64,000 nt of DNA from Actinomadura sp. NAK00032 (GCF_013364275.1 NZ_CP054932.1:5084001-5148000); one strand, 5' to 3'. Positions 34,237-47,670 are shown, numbered from the stretch's first letter. A program made the numbers and translations. The notes: generated from the letters alone by a model not told the origin.

Positions 34237-34342
34237 GACTCTCCTCAAGGAGTCCATCTCCGCCGGACGTGTCCGGCGGCCCCCCGAACGGCGCGGTCCC
34301 GTGAATATCCGGGAAACCTACCCGCCAGTCAAGTACCGGTGG

Positions 34343-36193
34343 TCACGCCCCTGCCGGCGGCTCCTCCTCGGGCCCGCCGGGCGCCTCGGGCCCGTCCCCG
34401 GCCTTCGTCTCGGGCTCCAGGAACAGCGCCGGAGCCTGCGGGGCGTCCCCTTCCGGCGCCTCCAGCACCTCGGGCTCGGGCGGCTGGAACGCGATGTCGG
34501 TCGCCGCCGCCGGCTCGGCCTCCGCGGCGGAGTCGCCGGCGTCCGCCGCCTCTTCGACGTCGTCGGCCGCTTCACCGTCCTCGGTCTCTTCGGTCTCCTC
34601 GGTCTCGGTCTCCTCGGTCTCCTCGGTCTCCTCGGTGTCGAGGATGTGGAGCCCTTCGATCTCGGCGTAGCGCTCGGCGGCGTCGGTCTCCCCGTCCCGG
34701 TCAGCGGCGGCGGCCCGCGCGAACCAGTCGGCGGCCTCCTCCGCGCGCCCCGCCTCCACGAGCGCGTCCGCGTAGGCGTAGAACAGCCGCATCGACCACG
34801 GCCGGAGCCGCCGGTCGCGCAGCTCCGGGATCTGCAGGGTGACGACGGCGGCGTCGTACTGCCCCATGTCGCGGCGGACGCCCGACTCCACGATGCGCAG
34901 CTCGATGCGCCCCGGCTGGTCGAGCTTCCCGGCCTCCGGCGACTTGATCAGGTCGAGGGCCCGCTCGGGCCGGCCGAGGCCCCGCTCGCAGTCGACCATC
35001 ACCGGCAGGTAGGAGTCGTCCCCGGCGCCGAGCCGGCGGGCGGCGCGCAGCTCGGCGAGCGCCTCCGCCCACTCGCCCGCGTGGTAGGCGGCGATCCCGG
35101 CCGCCTCGCGGACGATCCCGACCCTGGACGCGAGCCGCCGGGCCGCCTTCGCGTGCTTGTAGGACTGCTCCGGCTCGTCCTCGGCCAGCCGTCCCGCCAT
35201 CACCAGGTGGCGGGCGACCTTGGCCGCCAGGTCCTTCGGAAGCGTGCGCAGCTCGACGCGCGCCTCGGCGTCCAGCTCCTCGCCGGTGACGTCGTCCGGC
35301 AGCAGCGGATCGTCGTGCGCGGGTGCTGGACGCTCGCGCTCCTCCACCCGTGGCCGCCGGTCCTGCCGGTCGCGCGGCGGCCCGTACGACCGCCCACCGT
35401 CCTGCGAACGCTTCGGGCCGCGCCCCTTGAACGGCGGCCTGCCCTTGTCGCGGTCGCCGGGACGCCCTTCGCGCTTGCCCTCGAACCGGCGCCCCGCCGG
35501 ACGGCGCTCCTCGCGCCCCGGCCGGTCGTCGCGGTCCTTGAACCGGCGCTCGGGAGGACGCCCTTCGAACCGGCGCTCGCCCTGCCCACCGGCAGGACGC
35601 CCTTCACGCCGGGGCCCGCCGCCCTGCCCCTGGCCCTGGCCCTGGCGGGGCCCACGAGATCCACCGAAGCGGCCTTCCTTGCGCTCACCGGGCCTACCCT
35701 GCCCACCATCACGCGGGCCGCTGAACCGCCGCTCACCGGGCTTACCCTGCCCGCCATCACGCGGGCCACTGAACCGCCGCTCGCCAGGCTTGCCCTGACC
35801 GCTGCGCGGCCGCTCGAAGCGGCCCTCCGAACGGTCGCCGCGGGGCCCCCCGGAGCGCCCCTCACGGCGGTCGTCGGGACGTCCCTCGCGGGATTCCGGG
35901 CGCCGGTCATCGGAACGCTTGAACGGACGGCCGGGCTTGCGGTCATCACGCTGACCGCGTGAGTCCCGGTCCTTCCACCCGCCGCCCGGGGGACGGCCGC
36001 GTCCGCCCTGCGGACCGCCGGCGCGAGGCGCCGCACCGCGCGGGCCGCCGCCCTTGCGGTTCCCGGGCCCGCCCTGGCCGCCGCGGGGGCCGCCCCCGCG
36101 ACGGGGCGGGGTGCCCCGCCGCCCGTTGTCGCCCCGCCGTTCGCGGCTGTCGTCGCCGCGGCCGTCCTCTTCCGCGCTCATCACGTCCGTCAC
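34343..36193 (-). CDS. Arg/Gly-rich disordered protein with central TPR-like domain
   Basis: 616 residues in three parts. Residues 1-310 are very rich in Arg, Gly, Pro and Asp, with RGG-like boxes and near-tandem repeats of the unit GKPGERRFSGPRDGGQ. Residues 315-510 are a helical TPR-like domain (VARHLVMAGRLAEDEPEQSY, GEWAEALAELRAARRLG, QYDAAVVTLQIPEL). The C-terminal 110 residues are acidic with a TEETEE tract. A basic RNA-binding-like tail plus a repeat scaffold, lying directly downstream of the rRNA operon in the same orientation, suggests an RNA or ribosome-related role (inference). The start may be GTG 36193 or ATG 36181. Confidence 0.85.
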   Translation of the reverse strand: MTDVMSAEEDGRGDDSRERRGDNGRRGTPPRRGGGPRGGQGGPGNRKGGGPRGAAPRAGGPQGGRGRPPGGGWKDRDSRGQRDDRKPGRPFKRSDDRRPESREGRPDDRREGRSGGPRGDRSEGRFERPRSGQGKPGERRFSGPRDGGQGKPGERRFSGPRDGGQGRPGERKEGRFGGSRGPRQGQGQGQGGGPRREGRPAGGQGERRFEGRPPERRFKDRDDRPGREERRPAGRRFEGKREGRPGDRDKGRPPFKGRGPKRSQDGGRSYGPPRDRQDRRPRVEERERPAPAHDDPLLPDDVTGEELDAEARVELRTLPKDLAAKVARHLVMAGRLAEDEPEQSYKHAKAARRLASRVGIVREAAGIAAYHAGEWAEALAELRAARRLGAGDDSYLPVMVDCERGLGRPERALDLIKSPEAGKLDQPGRIELRIVESGVRRDMGQYDAAVVTLQIPELRDRRLRPWSMRLFYAYADALVEAGRAEEAADWFARAAAADRDGETDAAERYAEIEGLHILDTEETEETEETETEETEETEDGEAADDVEEAADAGDSAAEAEPAAATDIAFQPPEPEVLEAPEGDAPQAPALFLEPETKAGDGPEAPGGPEEEPPAGA

Positions 36194-36249
36194 TGTTCTT
36201 GAGTGTTCGTGGATACTTGCAGCCTACTTTGGCCGGAGCCCCACATGCG

Positions 36250-36284
36250 TCGAGGGCCGCCCCGTAAATCAGGGCGACCCTCGA
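36250..36284 (-). terminator. rRNA operon terminator
   Basis: On the minus strand TCGAGGG-CGCCC and GGGCG-CCCTCGA form a long stem with one mismatch around a loop TGATTTAC, 11 bases after the 5S gene. Confidence 0.8.
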
Positions 36285-36295
36285 CCAATTCATGT

Positions 36296-36411
36296 CCGGC
36301 GGCGTCCTACTCTCCCACACAGTCTCCCATGCAGTACCATCGGCGCTGAAGGGCTTAACTTCCGGGTTCGGGATGGGACCGGGTGTTTCCCCTTCGCCAA
36401 AACCACCGAAC
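36296..36411 (-). rRNA. rrf: 5S ribosomal RNA
   Basis: About 116 bases. Read on the minus strand it begins GTTCGGTGGTTTTGGCGAAG and contains the universal CCCATCCCGAACCCGGAAGT and the closing GGGAGAGTAGGACGCCGCCG. Ends are placed by similarity to actinobacterial 5S and may be off by a few bases. Confidence 0.95.
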
Positions 36412-36569
36412 GTCTCAACGCACCACCCGCACACGGGTGAGCAAATCAACGTCCAAGCCGGCAGGCTCGGAATACTTCAATTATGTGCTGCGGTTCCAGG
36501 TTGTTTCCTGAGAACCACACAGGGACGCGAACAAAATCTCGTAGCAGCGACTCGCTTTGAACGTTCAGT

Positions 36570-41622
<5,053 letters not shown>

Positions 41623-41897
41623 AGGTCCAAACGACCAACCAGGGGGCGAACCCCAGCCGGCCAAACCTCGAAGAAAATCCCAGCAAAAGCACAACTCCGA
41701 AGAGTTGCGCATTGCCTCAAAGAAATCCCCACCATCAACCCGGAAGGGCTGACGGCCACGGGGCGACCCGGACTCCCAGAAGAGAGCACCGAGCCGATAA
41801 AGGCACTGGCTTTTAACACGCTGTTGAGTTCTCAAGAAACGGACACCCACCGTGCTGGTCCCGCTTTCGCGTTTCCCGCCCCGGGGCGACTCGTCTT
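41623..41897 (-). other. rRNA leader
   Basis: Transcribed leader between promoter P2 and 16S. It contains CTTGAGAACTCAACAGCGTG (41816-41837 region), a sequence shared in form with the 16S-23S spacer and typical of actinobacterial rrn leaders, where it takes part in processing or antitermination. No protein-coding gene is supported here. Confidence 0.6.
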
Positions 41898-41925
41898 ACT
41901 TTATCAGTTCCGGCCGGTCTGTCAA
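41898..41925 (-). promoter_or_regulatory. rRNA promoter P2
   Basis: Minus strand: -35 TTGACA (41920-41925), 16-base spacer, -10 TAAAGT (41898-41903). The spacer core (CCGGCCGGAACTGA) is nearly repeated in the upstream promoter. Confidence 0.75.
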
Positions 41926-41990
41926 TTTCGGCTTTCTCTGATAACGCCCTTCCGATTCCGCTTCCGCAGCGCCTTCCGGGCGGTGGAGCT

Positions 41991-42018
41991 ATTTCATCAG
42001 ATCCGGCCCGTTTGTCAA
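41991..42018 (-). promoter_or_regulatory. rRNA promoter P1
   Basis: Minus strand: -35 TTGACA (42013-42018), 16-base spacer AACGGGCCGGATCTGA, -10 TGAAAT (41991-41996). It lies 93 bases upstream of P2 with very similar spacer sequence, the usual tandem arrangement for stable RNA. Confidence 0.65.
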
Positions 42019-42256
42019 AACGAAGCCTTTTCTGACGCCCACCACGGCGCGGCCGACACGGCAGGACCGCGTCGACTGGTTCGGTGGTGGTTTCCCCGTC
42101 GTCCGGCCGACCGCCATGCGGGCGTCCTGCATCCGTGAGGGGGACGAGCGGTTAACTTACGTCGTCGCCGCGGCCACGTCAAATCGACGGGCCGGCCACG
42201 CGTGGGAATGTCTCACCGCCCCTCTACGCTCTCACGGTCTGAACGGAGGCTTGATC

Positions 42257-43099
42257 ATGAGTGAGAACGGACGCGCCCTGGTTCTCGGGGGCGGTGGTGT
42301 CGCGGGGATCGCCTGGCTGACGGGGGTGCTCGCGGGGCTCGCGGGCGAGGGGGCCGACGTCACCGGCGCCGACCTGCTGCTCGGCACGTCGGCTGGCTCC
42401 GCGGTCGCCGCGCAGGTCGGCAGCGGGTTGCCCATCGGGGAGCTGCTCGCCCGCCAGGCCGATCCGGCACTGCAGAACCGGGAGCTGGTCCCGTCCGGGG
42501 GCGTGACGGTCGCCGAGTTCGGGGAGATCTGGGCACGGCTCGCCCAGGAGGACGACGACCCCGCGGCGATCCGCCGCGGGCTGGGGGCGCGGGCGCTCGC
42601 CACCGACACCGTCGACGAGGCGGCGCGGCGGGAGGTGATCGAGGCGCGCCTGCCGGTGCACGAGTGGCCGTCCAGGGAGTTGCGGGTCACGGCGGTGAAC
42701 GCGCTGACGGGCGACCTCCGCGTGTTCGACCGCGGCTCGGGCGTCTCGCTGGTGGACGCGGTCGCGGCCAGCTGCGCCGTCCCGATGGTCTGGCCGCCGG
42801 TGACCATCGGCGGCATCCGCTACGTGGACGGCGGGGTGCGTTCGGTGAACAACCTCGACCTCGCGGCAGGGTACGGCCGGGTCCTGCTGATCTCGCCGAT
42901 GGACGACCCGGGGCTGCCCGCCGACATCGCCACCGTGAAGGGCGCTGGCGGGCGCGTCGAGGTGATCGTCCCGGACGAGGCGGCGCTGGCGGCGTTCGGC
43001 GCCGACCCGCTTGACCCGTCCACCCGCACCCCGTCGGCGAACGCCGGCCTCGAACAGGGCAAGGCGGCGGCCGGGAAGATCGCGTCCCTCTGGGCCTGA
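42257..43099 (+). CDS. Patatin-like phospholipase
   Basis: 280 residues from the ATG at 42257, preceded by GGAGG. The oxyanion-hole motif LGGGGVAGIAW (residues 10-20), nucleophile elbow LGTSAGSAVA (Ser in GTSAG, about residue 46) and the DGG motif YVDGGVRSV with the catalytic Asp (about residue 196) are all present, so it should be an active serine lipase/acyl hydrolase. It has no signal peptide and is probably cytosolic or peripheral. It is divergent from the rRNA operon and followed by a strong terminator hairpin. Confidence 0.93.
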   Translation: MSENGRALVLGGGGVAGIAWLTGVLAGLAGEGADVTGADLLLGTSAGSAVAAQVGSGLPIGELLARQADPALQNRELVPSGGVTVAEFGEIWARLAQEDDDPAAIRRGLGARALATDTVDEAARREVIEARLPVHEWPSRELRVTAVNALTGDLRVFDRGSGVSLVDAVAASCAVPMVWPPVTIGGIRYVDGGVRSVNNLDLAAGYGRVLLISPMDDPGLPADIATVKGAGGRVEVIVPDEAALAAFGADPLDPSTRTPSANAGLEQGKAAAGKIASLWA

Positions 43100-43106
43100 G
43101 CAGGCA

Positions 43107-43146
43107 GCGTGCCGTCCTCGCACTGGCGATCGCGGGGACGGCACGC
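43107..43146 (+). terminator. Terminator after the patatin gene
   Basis: GCGTGCCGTCC (43107-43117) and GGACGGCACGC (43136-43146) form a perfect 11-bp stem 7 bases after the patatin stop. The loop is 18 bases. Confidence 0.7.
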
Positions 43147-43149
43147 CCC

Positions 43150-44310
43150 TCGCGCTGGACGATCGAAGTTCAGCGCACCCCCGACCGCTCAGGTCTCCGA
43201 CTGCGCCAACGCACCGTCGTGCGCTGCGCCTCTGGCCAGCGACTCGCCAGCCGGGTCGCCCAGCCGCAGCCGCACACAGGCCTGAAGGCCGCACTCGAAA
43301 CTACGAGCTGACCCGCTCACCACACCGCACCGGCCTCAGGTGCGCTGGCACCCTGCCCCACTGGGCGCGGCGCCGCAGGGAGGACAGCGACCCACCAGCC
43401 GCGCCGCCCGGCCGCACCGGCAGACGAGCCTTTACCCCGCCCTGGAAGACAAGCGCACCCGCTGCCCGCACCATGCTGGCTGCACCGCACCGTCAGAAAA
43501 CGGCCATCCGTTACTCGCAATACCCGGCCGAGTGGCGCTTTGGAGGAACTGCACGGGCCGCCGGCGCTGTGCGTGGACAGCGTGAACGTCAGCGTCCGCC
43601 AGCGGATGTCGATGTCGGGGTGGTGGTCGGCGTCCTCGGCGGCCCAGGCGACCCGCTGCCCGTAACACCCGAATGCTCGGCCCCTGCGCAACGCCGCCGG
43701 GCAGGACCCGCCCGAGCGGCGCCCGCGAAGGAGTGCAGGGGCCCACTGTCCGTAACACCCCGAATACTCCACGCCCGCGCAACAACGCCCAGCAGCACGG
43801 CGCACCAACCCGGGGGGCGCCCAGGAAGCTATGAGCGGGCCCGCTCCCCCGCCATCCCGGCTACACCGGCACCGCGCTGCGCTGGATGGTTAGAGTTCAG
43901 CGGGCCCGGCCGCTCAATCTCCGGCTGCTTCAACGCAGCTCCGTGCTCGGCGCGGGACCGCAGGAGAAGGCAGCGACCTGCTAGCCGTGCCGCCTGGTTG
44001 CGGTGGCGGACCAGCCTGAACGCCGCCCTGGATAAGCGAGCAGGCCCCGCGCGGTGACTCGGAGAATGCGGCGACGCCACGCCTTGGACGGCCGCACCAG
44101 CCTCGGCGGCGTTCTGGAAGGAGTGCGCGGACCTGCTGTCCGCACCGCCCGGCACCGGTCGCGGCGCGGGGCGAGGCGAGGCCCGACGTCCAGGGCGCGG
44201 GCCTGCTGCCGCACCGCCCAGAGCGGGGCAGTTTCGTAGAGGTAGAGACCTCGTGCCCTCAACGTCTGGATTCACGGGCGCGGCAGCCCTAGCGGCGTCC
44301 TGGTTGAAGT
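43150..44310 (-). repeat. Array of degenerate 65-90 base repeat units
   Basis: This region has no intact gene. Read on the minus strand it breaks into about 14 loosely similar units. Recurrent pieces are GGTGCGG.CAGC.GG followed by CACTCCTTCCAGAACGCCGC and GGCTGGTGCGGCC (best copy 44080-44150), and GGTGTTACGG.CAG.GGG (43655-43670, 43742-43760). Higher-order copies exist: 43360-43455 resembles 43935-44035 (GGTCGCTG..TTC.CCTGCGG; CCAGGGCGG..T..AGGCT), 43160-43190 resembles 43880-43915 (GCTGAACT), and 43285-43320 resembles 43815-43850 (GCTC.TAG.TTC). Codon structure is absent. The origin is unknown; decayed duplications are likeliest. Confidence 0.6.
43555..43658 (-). pseudogene. Fragment of a pterin-4a-carbinolamine dehydratase gene
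   Basis: About 33 codons reading VAWAAEDADHHPDIDIRWR then TLTFTLSTHSAGG. HHPDIDIRW and STHSAGG are the active-site and C-terminal signatures of pterin-4a-carbinolamine dehydratase (PhhB/PCD, normally about 95 residues). Both ends run into the degenerate repeats, so this is a broken remnant. Confidence 0.75.
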
Positions 44311-44316
44311 GCGCAG

Positions 44317-44640
44317 AGCTGTTCGTACCTGCGCCTGCGCCTGCGCCTTGCGTTGCACGGCGGCGGCGGAGTTGGGGTCGAGCCCGGTGACGAGCAGGCC
44401 GGTGACGCCGCTGGTCAGCATCTGGTCGGGGACGGTCTGGAACCGCTGGGGCCGAGCCTTCGGCGCTCGGGATGCCGGCCGCCTTGAAGGCCCGCTCGAG
44501 GTAGGGGCGGTCGAAGTTCTCCCACCGCGCGCAGGAGGCCGTGTCGGGCAGGATCACGCCGACCTTGCCCTTCGCCGCGGCGCCGCCGGAGTCGTCGCCG
44601 TCGTCCCCGCACGCGGTGAGGCTGAGCGCCGCGGCCGTCG
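44317..44640 (-). pseudogene. Remnant of a sugar ABC transporter substrate-binding lipoprotein gene (XylF/ChvE-like)
   Basis: The frame begins inside a signal peptide (LTTAAALSLTACG, lipobox LTAC), continues KGKVGVILPDTASCARWENF and DRPYLERAFKAAGI, then shifts frame near 44450 to QRFQTVPDQMLTSGVTGLLV and TGLDPNSAAAVQRKAQ. These are the N-terminal blocks of periplasmic xylose/multiple-sugar binding proteins, in order. The 5' end of the signal peptide, a segment around the frameshift, and the C-terminal two thirds are missing. It ends in a short GCGCAG repeat and the degenerate array. A dead gene copy. Confidence 0.8.
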
Positions 44641-44663
44641 TGAGGGGGCCTGGGGCTTCGGGG

Positions 44664-45488
44664 TCAGGTGAAGGAGGGTGGGCGCTTTTCGAAGTAGGCG
44701 CGGACGGCTTCGACCTGGTTGGGGCTGCCCCGGAGGGCGCCCAGGGCGCGGGACTCTTCGAGGAACTGGCCGGCGAGGTCGTGGTCGGCGGCGCGGTTCA
44801 GCAGGCGCTTGGCGCTCTGGACGGCGTCGGGGCTGTTGCCGGCTATCTCGCGGGCCAGGTCGGTCGCGGCGGCGCGGGGGTCGGCGGCGACGCGGGTGGC
44901 CAGGCCGAGGCGGGCGGCGTCCTCGCCGGAGACCGTGCGGCCGGTGAAGGTGAGCTCCTTCGCGACGTCCTCCCCCACCAGGCGGATCAGCGCGGCGGTC
45001 CCGGTCATGTCGGGGACGAGGCCCCACCGGATCTCCAGGACCGAGAGCTTCGCGTCGGGCGCGACGATGCGGATGTCGGCGCCGAGCGCGATCTGCAGGC
45101 CGCCGCCGAGGGCGTGGCCGTGGACGGCGGCGATGACGGGCTGCGGCAGTTCCCGCCAGACGTGGACGGCCTGCTGGCCGAGGTTGGTGATGCGGCCCGG
45201 TTCGCGTTCCGTGATGTCGCCGAGCAGCCGCTGCGTGCGCTCGCTCTCCCCGGTGCGGACGCCGTCGCCGGCCATGGCCGCGAAGCCGGAGAAGTCGAGG
45301 CCGGCGCAGAAGGCGCGGCCCGCGCCGGACAGGACCACGGCCCGGACGGACGGGTCGGCGGCGAGCGCGTCACCGGTCTCGGCGAGGGCGTCGAACGTGG
45401 CCATGTCGAGCGCGTTCAGCTTGTCGGGCCGGTTGAGCCGCACATCGGCGACCCCTTCGTGGACGCTCACGGTGACGCGGTCGGTCAT
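44664..45488 (-). CDS. Enoyl-CoA hydratase/isomerase (crotonase family)
   Basis: 274 residues from the ATG at 45488. The crotonase blocks are NRPDKLNALDMATFDAL, the oxyanion-hole region LSGAGRAFCAGLDFSGF (about 55-70), and PVIAAVHGHALGGGLQIALGADIRI. The catalytic Glu positions of classical hydratases are partly replaced (LEIRWGLVPDM), so isomerase, hydratase or another crotonase reaction are all possible. It acts in acyl-CoA metabolism. Gene order gives no pathway: the broken sugar-binding gene lies downstream and a phosphodiesterase upstream. Confidence 0.9.
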   Translation of the reverse strand: MTDRVTVSVHEGVADVRLNRPDKLNALDMATFDALAETGDALAADPSVRAVVLSGAGRAFCAGLDFSGFAAMAGDGVRTGESERTQRLLGDITEREPGRITNLGQQAVHVWRELPQPVIAAVHGHALGGGLQIALGADIRIVAPDAKLSVLEIRWGLVPDMTGTAALIRLVGEDVAKELTFTGRTVSGEDAARLGLATRVAADPRAAATDLAREIAGNSPDAVQSAKRLLNRAADHDLAGQFLEESRALGALRGSPNQVEAVRAYFEKRPPSFT

Positions 45489-45564
45489 CCCGGGCACTCC
45501 TCCGTCGTGGCGGATCGTCTCAGGGGGACGATTCCATGCCGCCCCGGGCCCGGTCGAGGGCGGG

Positions 45565-46056
45565 TCAGGTGACGGGGACGATGCGGGCGCCGGTGAGGCG
45601 GCCGGCGTGGATGTCGAGGAGGCCGAGGGTGCCATGCGGCTGGCGGCGGCGGTCGGTGGGCGAGCCGGGGTTGAAGATGCGGACGCCGTCGCCCGTCTCG
45701 TCCAGCGGGATGTGCGAGTGGCCGAAGACGACGAGGTCGGCGCGGGGGAACCAGCGGCGCATGCGGGCGGTGCGGCCGCGGGCCTGGCCGCTGTCGTGGA
45801 CCATCGCGACCTTGAGGCCGTCGAGGTCGAGTTCGAGGCGTTCGGGGGCGCCCCAGGCGGCGACGTCGGGGCCGTCGTTGTTGCCGAGGACGGCGTGGAC
45901 GGGCGCGTACCCGGCGAGTTCGTCGAGGACGGCGGCCGTGCACGCGTCGCCGGCGTGCAGAATCACGTCGGCGCCGCGCAGGTGCTCGGCCACGCGCGGC
46001 GGGCAGGACTTCCAGCGCCGGGGCGCGTGGGTGTCGGAGATGGCCACCGCTCTCAT
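45565..46056 (-). CDS. YfcE/MJ0936-type metallophosphodiesterase
   Basis: 163 residues. The metal ligands of the calcineurin-like fold appear in order: AISDTHAP (DxH), ILHAGDACT (GD), VLGNNDGP (GNND), MVHDSGQ (H), VVFGHSHIP (GHSH), and the closing FNPGSPTDRR. This is the small single-domain YfcE family, with phosphodiesterase activity on non-physiological or cyclic nucleotides in characterised members. The ATG at 46056 matches the family start; an upstream extension to 46155 lacks family similarity. Confidence 0.9.
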   Translation of the reverse strand: MRAVAISDTHAPRRWKSCPPRVAEHLRGADVILHAGDACTAAVLDELAGYAPVHAVLGNNDGPDVAAWGAPERLELDLDGLKVAMVHDSGQARGRTARMRRWFPRADLVVFGHSHIPLDETGDGVRIFNPGSPTDRRRQPHGTLGLLDIHAGRLTGARIVPVT

Positions 46057-46285
46057 GCGCCCATTGTTCCGCACGAGGTGCGGGCCCGCGCGGCGGCTTT
46101 CGGGTGATTTTGCCACGGCGCGGCCCGGACACCGGTGGGAAACAACTGTAAGCACGATGTCATTACGTCGCGCTGACCAGTGGAGTTAGGCTCTAATTCC
46201 TCGCGATTCGTCCAGAAGGATTTCGGCCGTACGCCCCCGGTCGTTCCGACACGGCGACCCAGCACCGCGAGGACCAAGTGAGCGC

Positions 46286-46339
46286 GGCCGGGCCCCGGGG
46301 TGGATGATCACTCCCTTGCACCGGTCCCGGGGTCCGGCC
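46286..46339 (-). terminator. Terminator of the secreted-protein gene
   Basis: GGCCGG.CCCCGGG and its near-perfect complement (46286-46299 with 46326-46339, 13 of 14 pairs) flank a 26-base loop, 12 bases after the stop of the gene at 46351. Confidence 0.6.
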
Positions 46340-46350
46340 GCCGCTCCGCG

Positions 46351-47061
46351 CTACGAGGTCAGGTACAGCTTGCGGTCGAAGACGCCGGATCCCGGCGTGC
46401 TCTCGCCGCGGGCCGTCCCGGCGCCGCTTCCGGTGCCGTTGGACGGGCAGAGCAGGCTGCTGCCCGACTGCCGCACGAGGGTGATGTCGTCGGACTTGCC
46501 CTGCGCGTCGTCCAGGTCCGGGAGCGGGCGGTTCGGGTTGTCGCGGTTGTAGACGTCGAAGCTGAGGCCGGGGGTGCCGGCCGTCTCGAAGCCGTAGTAG
46601 CACGTGACGGTGATGCCGAAGACCTTGCCCTCCAGTTTGAAGCGCAGGCCGCCGTTGATGGACAGGACGCCGTCGCGCCCGCCGGCGACGGGGTCGTAGG
46701 CGATCTGCCCGCTCTTGTCGGGGAGTTCGGACAGGTCGAGGTCCGAGGCGGGCGAGCTGAGGCCGTTGGAGGTCTGGCAGGCGCCGATCGACGCGGCGGT
46801 GAGCTCGCCGGCACCGGTGGACACCACCGTGCCCTGCAGGGTGGCGCCGTCGCAGGAGCCGGTGATCTGCGAGCCCAGGTAGTCGACGGAGAAGGTGAGG
46901 GGGCCGACGGTGGCGACCTGCCAGTTGCCGGAGTAGGGCGCTCCGGCGGCGGTCTCCGCGCGGACGGTGGTGGTGGCGGCGGACGCGCCGGCGGCGGTCA
47001 CGGCCAGGGCGGCGGACGCGGCGGCCAGCGGCACGGCCAGCCTGGTGATGGGAGCTTTCAC
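46351..47061 (-). CDS. Secreted protein of unknown function
   Basis: 236 residues. The N terminus MKAPITRLAVPLAAASAALA plus VTAAGASAAT is a Sec signal peptide with an ASA cleavage site near residue 28. The mature part is Gly/Ser/Thr-rich beta-type sequence with five cysteines (GSCDGA, GACQT, VTCYYG, SLLCPS), likely forming disulphides outside the cell. No lipobox, LPXTG or recognised domain is seen. The 198-base upstream region is unusually AT-rich for this genome (poly-T and AAATAAAATCG around 47090-47160), suggesting a strong or specially regulated promoter. Confidence 0.82.
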   Translation of the reverse strand: MKAPITRLAVPLAAASAALAVTAAGASAATTTVRAETAAGAPYSGNWQVATVGPLTFSVDYLGSQITGSCDGATLQGTVVSTGAGELTAASIGACQTSNGLSSPASDLDLSELPDKSGQIAYDPVAGGRDGVLSINGGLRFKLEGKVFGITVTCYYGFETAGTPGLSFDVYNRDNPNRPLPDLDDAQGKSDDITLVRQSGSSLLCPSNGTGSGAGTARGESTPGSGVFDRKLYLTS

Positions 47062-47259
47062 GGGGGATTTCCTCCTCGGGGAGAGGGTTTCATTTTTTCT
47101 ACCCGAGTGATCGTGGAAATCAAGGCCCGATCCGAAATAAAATCGCGTTTTATCGAACCCCGCTAAAACTGCGGAAGGCGACGCTAAGGCGAATACGATA
47201 TAGCCCGCCGAAACAGCCGTATCAGGTCGCGCGGGCGGCGGGGATCCGGGGGCCCGGCG

Positions 47260-47652
47260 TCACCGGTCCGCGCCGCCGGCCGTCGGCAGCCCGGCGGCGC
47301 GCCAGGCCTGGAAGCCGCCGACGATGTCGGTCGCGCGGGTGAGGCCGAGGTCGTGCAGGGACGCGGCGGCGAGGCTGGAGGTGTAGCCCGCCGAGCAGAA
47401 CACGATGACGCGCAGGTCGTGGCCGGTCGCCACGGGCAGCCGGGCGTCGGACGCCGGGTCGAAGCGCCATTCCAGGACGTTGCGCTCCACGATCAGCGCG
47501 CCGGGGATCTCGCCCTCCGCGGCGCGCTGGGCGGCGGGGCGGATGTCGACCAGGACCGCGCCGCCCCCGGCCTCGGCGTGCGCCTCGTCGGGACGGACGC
47601 GGTCGAGGCGGGTGCGGGCCGCGGCGAGGATGTCGTCGATCGTCTGTGCCAT
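47260..47652 (-). CDS. Rhodanese-like domain protein
   Basis: 130 residues, a single rhodanese domain. LVDIRPAAQRAAEGEIPGA is the first signature; the active-site loop is FCSAGYTSSLAAA with the catalytic Cys; the final GGFQAWRAAGLP block closes the domain. It would carry sulfur as a persulfide or act as a thiosulfate/polysulfide sulfurtransferase. Between it and the upstream oxidoreductase gene there are 18 bases, so the two are probably one transcript. Confidence 0.9.
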   Translation of the reverse strand: MAQTIDDILAAARTRLDRVRPDEAHAEAGGGAVLVDIRPAAQRAAEGEIPGALIVERNVLEWRFDPASDARLPVATGHDLRVIVFCSAGYTSSLAAASLHDLGLTRATDIVGGFQAWRAAGLPTAGGADR

Positions 47653-47670
47653 GGGTCCATCATGGCGGCT

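Noticed and set aside
42116..42256. Longer N terminus for the patatin protein
   Set aside because: The extension has no family similarity, and the ATG at 42257 has a clear GGAGG and begins just before the oxyanion motif.
43150..44310. CRISPR array or integron attC array
   Set aside because: Units are too degenerate and too long, spacing is irregular, there are no identical short repeats with unique spacers, and no cas or integrase gene is present.
43317..44557. Coding genes in the repeat region on either strand
   Set aside because: All frames are rich in Arg/Gly/Ala with no starts preceded by ribosome sites and no third-position GC pattern; only gene fragments are recognisable.
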